Source: WJMT01 sp964599635 | GTDB taxonomy: Bacteria > Acidobacteriota > Aminicenantia > Aminicenantales > Aminicenantaceae | Direction: 5' to 3' | Length of the DNA stretch: 64,000 bases | Assembly (NCBI GenBank): GCA_964599635.1 | Contig: CAZRGM010000032.1 | Location: 79,662 to 143,661, forward strand | Part shown: positions 1 to 8,650 of the stretch, one piece after another | Position numbering within the stretch: position 1 is the stretch's first letter | How the letters are laid out: every line of letters starts with the position of its first letter | Position numbers and translations under genes: made by a program | Notes under the pieces: model-generated | Seen by the model: the letters and a program-made list of their open reading frames with translations, nothing else | What the model was told of the DNA's origin: nothing | Database searches by the model: none

Positions 1-24
1 ATTCGCATAGTAAGCCTCCCCTCC

Positions 25-288
25 TTAAAGTTTGTTATTATATTCTCGGTGGATCGCTAAAATATCAGCAAGTAGCGAGAACCCTGTCGCAAATCGTCCT
101 GCTCCTGGGCCCACTATAATGATAGGCCCCATGAGATCGGTTTCAACAATGATTGCCTTTACTAGCCCCATGACACCAGCCAGAGAATCTGAGGGTGGTA
201 TTTTTGCAGGATAGACTTTTGCAGAACATTGCTCATTTTTGAAATTGACTTCACCCTCTAGTTTCCACCGTCTTTTTTCAGCTTCCAC
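25..288 (-). pseudogene. C-terminal remnant of homoserine dehydrogenase
   Basis: The 87-residue reading frame matches only the C-terminal catalytic end of homoserine dehydrogenase, an enzyme of threonine/methionine synthesis that is normally above 300 residues. Visible family features are a PPSDSLAGV segment, the AIIVETDLMGP strand and the conserved GPGAGRFATG loop followed by the last helix. The frame opens at a GTG that has an in-frame TGA five codons upstream, and the next gene (porin) ends about 100 bp away, so there is no room for the NAD(P)-binding domain. I read this as a decayed fragment. A functional short protein is unlikely. It lies on the same strand as the porin and cyclase genes. 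Confidence 0.7.
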
Positions 289-392
289 TGACTTAATACC
301 TCACGGAGATATCTTGTCAAAATTTAAGAAAGATCATTGAATGAGAAAGGGTGGCCTAAATTGAAATAAGCCGTCTTTTCTCTAAGCAATAA

Positions 393-1709
393 TTAGAATG
401 ATCTGGAAAACCAGATAAATCCACCTATAGCATTGTCTGCATTATTTCCGAGCCCCCAATCCTTTTCAATATGATCTCCGGGCATCCAAATACCTGCAGT
501 AGCCCCAATTGTTAGATTGCTTTTGTAATCATATTTCAGCATCAATGCAAATTCATTACCCATGGCGTTATTACCATCATCAGAAACCCAGTGTCGCTGA
601 TAGTTGAAGTAATCCAATCGAATGAAAAGTGGACCGAACGATTTCATGGCGTGCATATTAAAGACATTTAAGTTAGTAGCAGTGATATTACCAGGATCAA
701 TACCTGAAAAGCCATAGCCAGTTGTCATTAAATGAGCAGGTCCAAATCCAGGCCAGTCTTTATAAAAACCATTTGTATAGGGACCGTTAAGCACAGATTC
801 ATATAATTCATTGTTTTCACTTGTTGCATTGTCTCCAGAGAAAATGAGATAATAAGCCCCTAAGCTTACGATATCAGGTAAATTATAATCCAATGCTCCC
901 CGCAAATGATAACCTTTATAGTGGATTTCTTGCCAATTTGAACCAGACATCATGGTGTATTCAGCCGTGCCAATGAGATTGCCTTTTGTCACTTCAACTC
1001 TTGCACCTAACCAGAGCGGAAGACTAGATTTGTCTTCGATCACAGCCTGACGCCTCAAGACTCCATAAGCATGGATATCGATTCCCTCTGTTGCATGGAT
1101 TATCGCATAGCTACCCATGGCATCTATATTACCCGGGTATTGATCAGAATTTTCGGGATTGTATCCTCCGTAAGTTGCAGCGCCAACTCGTGTGATTCCC
1201 ATACTCTGGGCGACTCTATAGTAAAACAGATCCAAATCAATGATTGGCTTTTTGTACATTAGTTTTAAGCCGAGAGCTCCATCTTCGCCGCCGTCAAAGA
1301 AAATAGCACCATCACCGTAAAGCAGGCGTTCTTTGCCAATTCGAAGTGATAATGGAGAGTTAAACAGATTTTCCATTGTCATATAACCTTGCAGCAAACG
1401 CACACTTGGATCAACTACGTCTCCCTGGACACCACATCCCCAGTATGGATTCATACCGTGCATTCCCCAGGCACCAATCATTGTGTATATTGAAATTCCG
1501 TCACCGAAATCTACTGTGGTTTGGATGTCTGCATGGAGATAAGCATAGAGATTACCATCATCAGTATTTTTGTCGAAGTCTGTATTAGAATGGAAAAAAT
1601 TGTAATCATAAAATAATCCACCCCATTTTACAGTAGGTCCTTCTTTGGCGAACAGTGTCAGAGAAGAAATAAATATAAGCCCAACCAACATAACAAAGTA
1701 ACGTTTCAT
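393..1709 (-). CDS. Outer-membrane beta-barrel protein (porin / alginate-export-like)
   Basis: A 438-residue protein with a clear Sec signal peptide (about residues 1-21, ending at LFAKEG) and alternating aromatic/hydrophobic strands throughout. It ends in phenylalanine (FIWFSRSF), as outer-membrane barrels do for BAM recognition. Strand patterns such as LRIGKERLLYGDG resemble alginate-export/porin-type barrels, but the substrate cannot be read. It lies 63 bp downstream of the cyclase-family lipoprotein gene on the same strand, so the pair probably forms an operon in which the barrel admits the substrate handled by the periplasmic cyclase. The IclR gene is immediately upstream. Barrel assignment is confident; specificity is unknown. 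Confidence 0.75.
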   Translation of the reverse strand: MKRYFVMLVGLIFISSLTLFAKEGPTVKWGGLFYDYNFFHSNTDFDKNTDDGNLYAYLHADIQTTVDFGDGISIYTMIGAWGMHGMNPYWGCGVQGDVVDPSVRLLQGYMTMENLFNSPLSLRIGKERLLYGDGAIFFDGGEDGALGLKLMYKKPIIDLDLFYYRVAQSMGITRVGAATYGGYNPENSDQYPGNIDAMGSYAIIHATEGIDIHAYGVLRRQAVIEDKSSLPLWLGARVEVTKGNLIGTAEYTMMSGSNWQEIHYKGYHLRGALDYNLPDIVSLGAYYLIFSGDNATSENNELYESVLNGPYTNGFYKDWPGFGPAHLMTTGYGFSGIDPGNITATNLNVFNMHAMKSFGPLFIRLDYFNYQRHWVSDDGNNAMGNEFALMLKYDYKSNLTIGATAGIWMPGDHIEKDWGLGNNADNAIGGFIWFSRSF

Positions 1710-1772
1710 TTCTTCCTTCCTTTCATAATTTAAACAAAATTCAAACTATTTGTGAAACGGTTTCTACTCTAT

Positions 1773-2705
1773 TTATTTTTTCGGTCTTAATACACCGTCT
1801 TTATCTCGACGCAACGGAGCGGGTTGCTTGGGCAGCGGAGCACCAGGTAATTCCTCAATTGAAACGCCGTATTCCCAGTCAGAAGGACAAATTGCAATAT
1901 ATCTTGCAAAGCCGCCAGTGCCGCCTTCAGGTTTTGCAAATCCGATTGCAATCAAGGCACCTTTTTCGGGAACTTTATCCAGGTTAGTCACGCCTTCTGC
2001 CTGGCAATAATGATTGTGGAGCAGCCAGTATTCACCTTCAAGATTAGGTGTGGTATCTGTATCTAATGGTTCGTGACCATGAAATAAGATATTTCGTTCA
2101 TTATGTAAGAATTTTAGCGCCTCAAGTCCAACACCCGGGAATGGTGTTTTGCCGCATTTTTTGCTGTCAGGCCAGTTTTTGTACCAATCTGAGCGAACCA
2201 TAACGACAGAGCCTTCAGGAATCCTTCCATATTTTGCTTCCCATGCTTTAATGTCTTCGACAGTACAATGATAGCCTACATCTTTTTCGCATTTTTCGTG
2301 TATATCAATAACAACTAACGGACGAATACAATAGGTTGCAGGCAGATCGCTGATTGTAGCACCATACTCTTCCCAATGGGCTGGGGGGTCTAATTGTGTT
2401 CCGTACTGATCTGTTGGTAATTCATAAGCAGTTGCAATAAATCCATGTTCTTCATAGGTATAAACCTGCCCTTTTTTGACATAGTCCTCGATCTCTTGTC
2501 CACCTGAGGCAGCTTTAAATACTGCATTTCCGAAACCAGGCCAAACTGGAATGTTGGGATTAAAAGCGTGGGTCAAGTCTACATATTTTGCTTTCACGAA
2601 AGTATCGTTGTAGATTTTCCACAAATCCTCTGAGGTTGATTGCTGACAAGAACCAAATAAAAGCAAAATACCTAATGAGAAAATCAATAAATTTTTTTTC
2701 ATCAT
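1773..2705 (-). CDS. Cyclase-family (kynurenine formamidase-like) lipoprotein
   Basis: A 310-residue protein with a lipoprotein signal (lipobox LFGSC, Cys at about residue 20), so it is predicted to be anchored in the envelope. The rest is a cyclase-family (PF04199) domain: HAFNPNIPVWPGF near the start, the metal-site region DQYGTQLDPPAHW, a VMVRSDW strand, and a late HNHYCQAEGVTNL segment holding the His/Glu pair. In kynurenine formamidase the first motif is HxGTHxDxPxH. Here the first two His are Gln while Asp and the last His remain, so metal binding may differ. Such enzymes hydrolyse amides or lactones of aromatic compounds; the substrate here is unknown. It precedes the porin and follows the IclR gene, suggesting an inducible catabolic unit. 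The RBS is an AAGGAG about 8 bp before ATG. Confidence 0.8.
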   Translation of the reverse strand: MMKKNLLIFSLGILLLFGSCQQSTSEDLWKIYNDTFVKAKYVDLTHAFNPNIPVWPGFGNAVFKAASGGQEIEDYVKKGQVYTYEEHGFIATAYELPTDQYGTQLDPPAHWEEYGATISDLPATYCIRPLVVIDIHEKCEKDVGYHCTVEDIKAWEAKYGRIPEGSVVMVRSDWYKNWPDSKKCGKTPFPGVGLEALKFLHNERNILFHGHEPLDTDTTPNLEGEYWLLHNHYCQAEGVTNLDKVPEKGALIAIGFAKPEGGTGGFARYIAICPSDWEYGVSIEELPGAPLPKQPAPLRRDKDGVLRPKK

Positions 2706-2845
2706 GATTTAATTACTCCTTCTTTTTAATTTACCTTTTTGAATTAAAGACTTAAAAAAAAGAATCTTTTGATCACCTCCTTTTTGAGAATAAATTTGGA
2801 TGAAATTTATTGAATTGGTTAAGATGCAAAATTTCAATTGGATAT

Positions 2846-2855
2846 TTTTCATATA
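2846..2855. promoter_or_regulatory. Candidate IclR half-site upstream of the cyclase gene
   Basis: The decamer TTTTCATATA, 140 bp upstream of the cyclase start, is identical to one arm of the inverted repeat over the start of the iclR-family gene. The surrounding DNA is very AT-rich, so chance occurrence is possible. It is listed because a shared site would tie the regulator to the cyclase-porin operon. Confidence 0.3.
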
Positions 2856-2937
2856 TTTTTTTAAAATATTTTCATTATTTTTTATAATTTCTTACTTCCA
2901 CTTTTTCATAACAAACTATTATCAAGCTTATTATTCT

Positions 2938-3729
2938 TTAAGTTTTATCTTCTAATAGCTTTTCTTTTTTGTAGCCTAATTTATTAGAAATTTGGAGAGC
3001 AGCTTTTTTAATATAGATCTCCCATGTTTTTAATAGTTTTTCTTTAAAGGCGGTTACAGGACCTGCAATACTTATGGAAGAGATTACTTGATTTTCATGA
3101 TTAAATATTGGGAAGGCAACACACATCAGCCCTGGTAAAAATTCCTCATGATCAATTGCAAATCCAGAATTTTTTACTTTTTCCAGTTCTTTTTGTAATT
3201 CATTTTTTGACGAAATGGTAGATGCTGTGAATTTTTCAAGGTTTAATTTATCAATTATCTTTTTTCTTTCCTCTTCATTGTAATAAGCTAACAGTACTTT
3301 TCCCAGGGCAGTACAATAAGCTGGCACGCGGGAGCCAACGCTTGAAGATAACCTGAGACTTGCGGGAGGTTCTTCCTTGGCAATATAAACGACATTACAA
3401 TCATCCAGAATTGCGATGTTAACAGTCTGTTTTGTTTTCAGTACTAAATTTTTCATGATGGGTTTCGCGATTTGGACAATATCTAGGTGGGATAATATAA
3501 TCGACGCGTAGGTTAAGAATTTAGTTCCTAATTTATAACGTTTTGTCTCCAGATCAAATTCGAGGAATTTTTCCTCAACCAAATCAGAAAGTATTCGATG
3601 AGCCGTACTTTTGTTTATTTTTAATTTACCTGCGATATCAGTAAGACGAAGAAAATGATCCTCGATTGTAAAACAATCAAGGACTTTTAAGGCTTTGATG
3701 AGCGTGGATTTTTTTTTGCTGATTTTCAT
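2938..3729 (-). CDS. IclR-family transcriptional regulator
   Basis: At 263 residues this is the usual IclR length. Residues about 8-70 form the winged helix-turn-helix (RLTDIAGKLKINKSTAHRIL), and residues about 85-250 form the effector-binding GAF-like domain, with typical SRVPAYCTALGKVLLAY and a FAIDHEEFLPGLMCVAFPIF segment. IclR regulators usually control adjacent catabolic operons in response to a small aromatic or carboxylic ligand. The cyclase-porin pair directly downstream on the same strand is the obvious target. An inverted repeat overlaps its own start codon, which would allow autoregulation. The effector is not predictable from the sequence. Confidence 0.92.
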   Translation of the reverse strand: MKISKKKSTLIKALKVLDCFTIEDHFLRLTDIAGKLKINKSTAHRILSDLVEEKFLEFDLETKRYKLGTKFLTYASIILSHLDIVQIAKPIMKNLVLKTKQTVNIAILDDCNVVYIAKEEPPASLRLSSSVGSRVPAYCTALGKVLLAYYNEEERKKIIDKLNLEKFTASTISSKNELQKELEKVKNSGFAIDHEEFLPGLMCVAFPIFNHENQVISSISIAGPVTAFKEKLLKTWEIYIKKAALQISNKLGYKKEKLLEDKT

Positions 3730-3759
3730 ATAATGAAACCTTATTCCACTATATGAAAA
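3723..3759. promoter_or_regulatory. Inverted repeat at the iclR start, candidate autoregulatory operator
   Basis: TTTTCATATA at 3723-3732 and TATATGAAAA at 3750-3759 are perfect 10-bp arms separated by 17 bp. A second palindrome, TTTCAT-N3-ATGAAA, sits at 3724-3738. The left arm covers the ATG of the IclR gene. The position and symmetry suit a dimeric IclR regulator; binding is inferred. Confidence 0.4.
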
Positions 3760-3954
3760 AGATATCCTATTTTTTTAGAATGTCAAGTAATTTTTTAATT
3801 TTTTTATTGATATTAAAAATAGACCTTTGGATCGGGAGGATAGGCGGAGTGATGATAGTCCATAATTTCTATTTTATAAGGTCATTGATGGGGAGATAGA
3901 CTCCTATATTGGTTTGTTTTAAAGGAAAAGACTTTTTTTTATGGTTTGATTTTT

Positions 3955-3982
3955 TTGACAGTAGGTGGGAGATGTATATAAT
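3955..3982 (+). promoter_or_regulatory. Sigma-70 type promoter for the GYD-domain gene
   Basis: TTGACA at 3955-3960, a 16-bp spacer and TATAAT at 3977-3982 match the consensus fully. The transcript would start near 3990, leaving a leader of about 57 nt before the ATG at 4047. This argues against the longer upstream reading frame being translated. The rest of the gap between iclR and this gene (3730-4046) holds only the operator described separately and AT-rich DNA. Confidence 0.7.
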
Positions 3983-4046
3983 AAAAGTGATACAGCGGAC
4001 CATGAAAATCATAAAAATAAACTTTTCAATTAAAAAAGGAGGCATA

Positions 4047-4352
4047 ATGGAAACATATATTATTTTAATGGGAATGACAGAAAAAGGATTAGACGAGATT
4101 CATAAGATTCCTGACTTTGTAGATTCTCTAAATGAAAAGTTTAAAAAAAAAGGCGTGATGTTAAAGGGATTCTATAAAGTCATGGGAGAGATTGATTATG
4201 TTGCCGTTATTGAAGCTCCAAATGATATTGAGGCACTCGGTGTGGTTATGGCTATTGGAAAATCAAAGTATTTCTCGACCACAACTCTTAAAGCGTATTC
4301 TATGCCGCAGATGAAAAAATCGATTGACATATATGAAAAGAACTCCATTTAA
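4047..4352 (+). CDS. GYD-domain protein
   Basis: A 101-residue protein of the GYD family (PF08734), a small ferredoxin-like alpha/beta fold of unsettled function. It has the typical YIILMGMTEKGLDEI opening, the GFYKVMGEIDYVAVIEAP core, where family members usually show G-x-YD, and a C-terminal TTTLKAYSM strand. The start at 4047 is chosen because it has a strong AAAGGAGG Shine-Dalgarno and lies downstream of a consensus promoter; the frame remains open back to 3909 but without either signal. It stands alone, with divergent iclR behind it and a convergent FadL gene ahead. No specific role is claimed. Confidence 0.85.
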   Translation: METYIILMGMTEKGLDEIHKIPDFVDSLNEKFKKKGVMLKGFYKVMGEIDYVAVIEAPNDIEALGVVMAIGKSKYFSTTTLKAYSMPQMKKSIDIYEKNSI

Positions 4353-4461
4353 AGGATTGCATGTCAAGCCAATCACCCAAAGATTTACTGAACATATCCT
4401 GTAAAGCTGGTTGGTTAGCCTATAGTCTCCATCCCTTTAGGCATTAAGCCTTCGATCATAT

Positions 4462-4498
4462 AAGGATCCTCAGTTAAGTGATTTAACTAAGAGGCCTT
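4462..4498. terminator. Imperfect hairpin between the GYD and FadL genes
   Basis: AAGGATCCTCAGTTAA and TTAACTAAGAGGCCTT can pair over about 16 positions with a few mismatches or G-U pairs and a small loop. It lies between two convergent genes. The T-tract (AATTTTCC) is weak, so termination is tentative. Confidence 0.4.
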
Positions 4499-4532
4499 AA
4501 TTTTCCGATACTCTGGGAAAGTGATTGCTTTT

Positions 4533-5873
4533 TTACTGATGGTAGTTTAATGCGATTCCAAATCCATAGGCTAATTTCCCATAGGATTCTTTATATTGAC
4601 CGATTGTATAGTAATCAATTGCAATATCTGACTCTAGATAGTTGGCAACAAGGGCTCCCAAATCTAGACTTAAATTCTGGCTGAAGTTGTAACGTCCACC
4701 CAAGAAGAAGCTGTGGCTTGACAGGTCATGGCTGAGATCGCTCATATAATCATCAGATAGGTCTACTTGAGTCCAGAGATAACCGCCACTCAAGGCGATT
4801 TTTTTAGTTAGAGCATACTCTAAAGCCAATCCGAGATCATAGGTATTGGAGTTAACCAGTTTTTCTTGGCCCTCCCAATCTGCATTTTTGTCAAAGAAAG
4901 TATTAAAGGAAACACCTGCTTTGAGTTTGGGCATGATGTTGTATTCAATCCCCACTGCCAGAATTCCAGGGATGTCATGTCGTGAGGTTTGGCCATCTGG
5001 GAACATTCCTGTATCGTCTGTGGTGGTTTGGTTTTCAAATTCAAGTTTGGTGTTGAATTCATACCGGACACCTATATTCATATTTTCCATGGGAGTGAAA
5101 TTCAAACTTAAAATGGGGGTGAATCCTGTGGCAACCTGTTTGGCATCCACGGCTTTATCCGAAAAGTTTGCGGCGAGAGTCGGTTGTCCAAGAGTGTGAA
5201 AGAGCTGGAAAGCAGAAATCATGCTGCTGTTTGGATTGAGCAGAGGATGATAGGGATTGATCATTATGTTTTTTATAGATCCTTCGTATTTGTTGTAAGC
5301 ATAAATATAGCGCAGTCCTACGGCTCCTGAGACCATTTCATTGATTTCATAAGAGGCATTGAGCTGAAAGCCAAAATAGATGGAAGTTCCTTTAAAACCA
5401 ACATCTACTGAATACTGTGTGGTGGGAAGTCCCATGCTGGTTAGATACATGGGAAGCATGGCTAAGCCTGTCTCAAAGGAAGGCAGCCCGTTTTTGTAGT
5501 CGGCTGAACCACCTCCTGCGTTGGGGCCAAAGCCAAAAGAAAATGCCAGCTTATCTTTTTTGCACACCACATAGGCACTGGGAAATATGGGAGCGGCCAC
5601 ATCACTGGTAAAAGTGTCATTGTTGAGTAAAGGGAATGAATTGGTGATGGTTCTCTTTTGGAAAAGGGTTTGGTTGTTTAACGAGAAGTGCCAGCCGTTT
5701 GATAATTGAATAACACCCGCGGGATTATAGTATACCGCATCCATATCCGTGGATGCATTTCGAGCAGGATAACGCAGATAAAGAACACTTTGGTTGGTGT
5801 TTGTGATGATGCTTCCAAAAGACATAGCCATAGGGCTGAAAACGATGATGAGCAAAATTAAAAATTTTTTCAT
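4533..5873 (-). CDS. OmpP1/FadL/TodX family outer-membrane transporter
   Basis: A 446-residue protein with a signal peptide (about residues 1-20, ending SFGS) followed by the FadL-family N-terminal hatch sequence STDMDAVYYNPAGVIQL, in which the NPAG motif is diagnostic. The remainder shows about 14 amphipathic strands with motifs such as GVRYEFNTKLEF and GFGIALNYH at the end. Family members move long-chain fatty acids or other hydrophobic compounds through the outer membrane. No fad genes are nearby, so the substrate is open. The length is normal, and ATG is preceded by a GGAGGAG-type ribosome site. Confidence 0.9.
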   Translation of the reverse strand: MKKFLILLIIVFSPMAMSFGSIITNTNQSVLYLRYPARNASTDMDAVYYNPAGVIQLSNGWHFSLNNQTLFQKRTITNSFPLLNNDTFTSDVAAPIFPSAYVVCKKDKLAFSFGFGPNAGGGSADYKNGLPSFETGLAMLPMYLTSMGLPTTQYSVDVGFKGTSIYFGFQLNASYEINEMVSGAVGLRYIYAYNKYEGSIKNIMINPYHPLLNPNSSMISAFQLFHTLGQPTLAANFSDKAVDAKQVATGFTPILSLNFTPMENMNIGVRYEFNTKLEFENQTTTDDTGMFPDGQTSRHDIPGILAVGIEYNIMPKLKAGVSFNTFFDKNADWEGQEKLVNSNTYDLGLALEYALTKKIALSGGYLWTQVDLSDDYMSDLSHDLSSHSFFLGGRYNFSQNLSLDLGALVANYLESDIAIDYYTIGQYKESYGKLAYGFGIALNYHQ

Positions 5874-6008
5874 GCAATCTCCTCCATTTTTTTATTGGAT
5901 GTTTCTAAATTGAATGAAATATATAAAAAAAAAGGACTTTTTTCAATGATTAATTATCATGGATTATTCAGGAATGGAAATCAACCTTTTTTGAACGGTC
6001 CAAGTTAT

Positions 6009-7574
6009 TTAGAATTCGTGAATATAGAAAAACTTGAATGCACTTTTACTTGAGGCTATGTGTTGTTTGAGAAATGTACCCTGTCTGATGTAACAATCAT
6101 ATCCCAAATTTATTTGAGAATTTCGGGTTATGGAGATTTTTAGGTTAAATGAAGATATTGATAATGATTCTTGAGCGTTAAAAAACATTGAGTTAACCCA
6201 ATACTGTGAAAATTTAGCGAGGATGCTGCCAAGGCCTTTCTTTCCCATTTCAATTTTGAATCTCGACATGATACCAGGCCCGAAATAGTAGGGTTTCTGA
6301 TCCTTTTCTCCGAAATGGTATTTTTCTTTATTAAGCGAAGGGCTGGAACCTCCAAATATAAAAGATATAACGCCAGAGCTTTCAGTGAAATAGTTTGGTT
6401 CAGAATTAAAAATTGAAACAGCTCCCAATCCAATCCCGGCAGCAGATATCATTTCGATGACTTGAGTGTCTACATAGTCATAAACTCCAAAGATCCCTCT
6501 TAAACCATTTTTTGTTCGGGTCCCACTGAGGAGAGCTGTTGTGAATATTTCTTTATCCCAAGAGGAATCTTTGTGGTAGCTAAGGATTAGATCGAGAAGG
6601 AACCAGTCATAAGGTTTTATTTTCGACAAATCTTTTTCTATAAAGTCCTTATTTTCAATACACATTCCTATCAGATATTTCTGTTTGTTTGTTGCTGACC
6701 AGTAAGTTCCTAACGGGAGATGGAAATTATAGTTATGATTTTCCGAAAAGATGTTTAATCCGGATTGATGGTTAGAAAATAAGCTGTAACCAAAGGAAGG
6801 ATTGGCGATAAGCATTAAAGATTTTTGAAGGAGCCCTTTGAATCCTCCGCTGTTTTGTTTTCTCAGCATCCCAGCGATTCGATAAAGGGGTCCTCCTAAT
6901 ATCATTCCTCCCAGAGTCGTCATGATGGTGTCATTTATTGAAGGATAGTTTGATTCGAAAAATAGTTCCCACATAAGACTCCCGGAGGCTGTATAAAGAG
7001 CGGATTCCAGCAGATCAAGGCCGTTCAACTGGGCTGTAGAAAAGTACATGGCTCCATGATAAGGATGGGCAAGTTGATTGCTAATAAAGGCGCCGTTGTC
7101 CCACTCAAATCCTTTGTTGAGATTATTGTAAATAGAATTGATGGATATCTGAGCCCAATGTTTTTTTAGGATAAAATTATCAAAAGACCATACCGCAAGA
7201 TTTATTCCACTGATGTCTAGGACAGCTTTAGAATAGGTTTTTTCCCATTTTGGATAAAATGATGTACGGGGAATTAGCTTAAAATCAAATTGAATGGGAT
7301 TCTTTTGATCCAATCTAAACATGGTGGTGACGTCTTTTGTTTTGAGAGGAGGGAGATCCACAGTATTTGGTTTTATAATTCTAGACTTTACCGGAACGGA
7401 AGAAGAGGAATCTCCAATATTATTGGGTGAAGGAAAAAGAGAAAAAGATTCAGCGTAAGAACTATAAGGAGACCCGTCCGAATCAATGCCCTGTTTGATT
7501 TTTTCGTCTACGGCAAACAGAGCAGATAAATGAGACAGGAAAGATATTAGAATTATTAATGCAATTTTTCTCAT
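6009..7574 (-). CDS. DUF3943 outer-membrane-associated protein
   Basis: A 521-residue protein with an N-terminal signal peptide (about 1-22). The central part, residues about 125-230, carries the DUF3943 hallmarks: WDNGAFISNQLAHPYHG, YFSTAQLNGLDLLESALY, GSLMWELFFESNYPSIND and an MTTLGGMILGGPLYRI helix. The C-terminal third looks like barrel strands and ends in Phe. The family is widespread in diderm bacteria and its function is unknown. It is transcribed away from the LPS-type operon that begins about 250 bp upstream, so the intergenic region holds divergent promoters. Recognition of the family is firm; the role is not known. Confidence 0.8.
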   Translation of the reverse strand: MRKIALIILISFLSHLSALFAVDEKIKQGIDSDGSPYSSYAESFSLFPSPNNIGDSSSSVPVKSRIIKPNTVDLPPLKTKDVTTMFRLDQKNPIQFDFKLIPRTSFYPKWEKTYSKAVLDISGINLAVWSFDNFILKKHWAQISINSIYNNLNKGFEWDNGAFISNQLAHPYHGAMYFSTAQLNGLDLLESALYTASGSLMWELFFESNYPSINDTIMTTLGGMILGGPLYRIAGMLRKQNSGGFKGLLQKSLMLIANPSFGYSLFSNHQSGLNIFSENHNYNFHLPLGTYWSATNKQKYLIGMCIENKDFIEKDLSKIKPYDWFLLDLILSYHKDSSWDKEIFTTALLSGTRTKNGLRGIFGVYDYVDTQVIEMISAAGIGLGAVSIFNSEPNYFTESSGVISFIFGGSSPSLNKEKYHFGEKDQKPYYFGPGIMSRFKIEMGKKGLGSILAKFSQYWVNSMFFNAQESLSISSFNLKISITRNSQINLGYDCYIRQGTFLKQHIASSKSAFKFFYIHEF

Positions 7575-7825
7575 TTTCCCCTCCAGTCTCTGCTGTTAAT
7601 CTGGGGAAATATTATTATTTATGAATAAATTATGAATTAAACCTCTCATTTTATAACATATTTTGGGTCGAAAATCAAAAAGTAAGACTGGAACTGATGA
7701 TTTAAGGGAATCTTTTTTCAAGGGAAAGTCAATGTATAAATAGAGGATGTTTTAAAACGAGGGTTAAGCGTTTATAATAAAACGATGAGAGAGGAATTTT
7801 TTATAAAAAAATAAAAAAAAGAAAA

Positions 7826-8650
7826 TTGAAAAAAGAAGAATTTGGGATTCCTTTTTTGAGTTCAGAGTTTAAGGGAGGATTAAATTCAAATTTTGATCTT
7901 GAGGATTTCCAGAAGATTTTATCCAATCCCCAGAAATTATGGAAAGATCCTTCTGTGAAGATACTGCTCGATTCAAGGAACCGGGTTGGAGTTGTGGATT
8001 TAGATCTGAACAACAAAATATGGAGAGTGGTCATTAAGTCATTCCGCATCAAAGGGATTAACAAATTGAAGAGCATGGTGTTTCCATCCAAGGCAAGAAA
8101 AGCTTGGTGGGGAAGCTGGACTCTGACAAAAAATAGGATAAATACTCCTTATCCCATAGCTTATTTTGAAAGGAAAAAAGGTTTTTTTATTAGAGAGAGT
8201 TATTTTTTGTCAGAAATGGCTGAGGGAGCCCAGGAGATAAGGTTTTTATTTAAAAGCCTCGAAGGGGAGGCCCTAGAGAGGCTGTTTGAAGAATTAGCTG
8301 AATTTCTTTCTTTTGTGAGAATGAAAGGGATCCTTCACCGGGATTTATCAGACGGGAATATATTGGTATGTTCCTCTCCGAATGGGGGGCATCGGTTGTT
8401 CCTTATAGATACCAACCGGGTAAGAAAAATAAGGTTTTTCCCAGTTTTGAGAAGTTTGAAGAGTCTCATACGTTTAGGGATACCTTTTCGCTATCAGAGC
8501 TCTTTTATCAGATCCTATTTAAGTCCTTTATCTCTGAATTATTTCTACTGGATTTGGTATAGGTTCAATAAGAAAATATTTACCGGTTACATTCAAATTA
8601 AGAAAAAGCTTCGTGTTAAGAAGATAGCAGACAAATTAAAGATACAGTGA
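7826..8650 (+). CDS. Lipopolysaccharide (Kdo/WaaP-type) kinase-like protein
   Basis: A 274-residue protein with a compact eukaryotic-like kinase fold: a beta-3 lysine in WRVVIKSFR (about residue 71), the catalytic loop HRDLSDGNILV (about residue 173) and a metal-binding LIDTNRVRK in place of DFG. This pattern fits the InaA/WaaP/KdkA group that phosphorylates sugars of the LPS inner core. The best start is a TTG at 7826 without a clear ribosome site. A nine-codon ATG frame begins at 7785 in another frame and ends in the A-rich run at 7805-7820, so a slippage or indel-type frameshift is possible. The stop overlaps the GTG of the next gene by GTGA, indicating translational coupling. Confidence 0.72.
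   Translation: MKKEEFGIPFLSSEFKGGLNSNFDLEDFQKILSNPQKLWKDPSVKILLDSRNRVGVVDLDLNNKIWRVVIKSFRIKGINKLKSMVFPSKARKAWWGSWTLTKNRINTPYPIAYFERKKGFFIRESYFLSEMAEGAQEIRFLFKSLEGEALERLFEELAEFLSFVRMKGILHRDLSDGNILVCSSPNGGHRLFLIDTNRVRKIRFFPVLRSLKSLIRLGIPFRYQSSFIRSYLSPLSLNYFYWIWYRFNKKIFTGYIQIKKKLRVKKIADKLKIQ

Noticed and set aside
3909..4046. 46-residue N-terminal extension of the GYD protein
   Set aside because: It precedes and overlaps a consensus promoter, lacks a ribosome site and does not match the family; the ATG at 4047 has a strong one.
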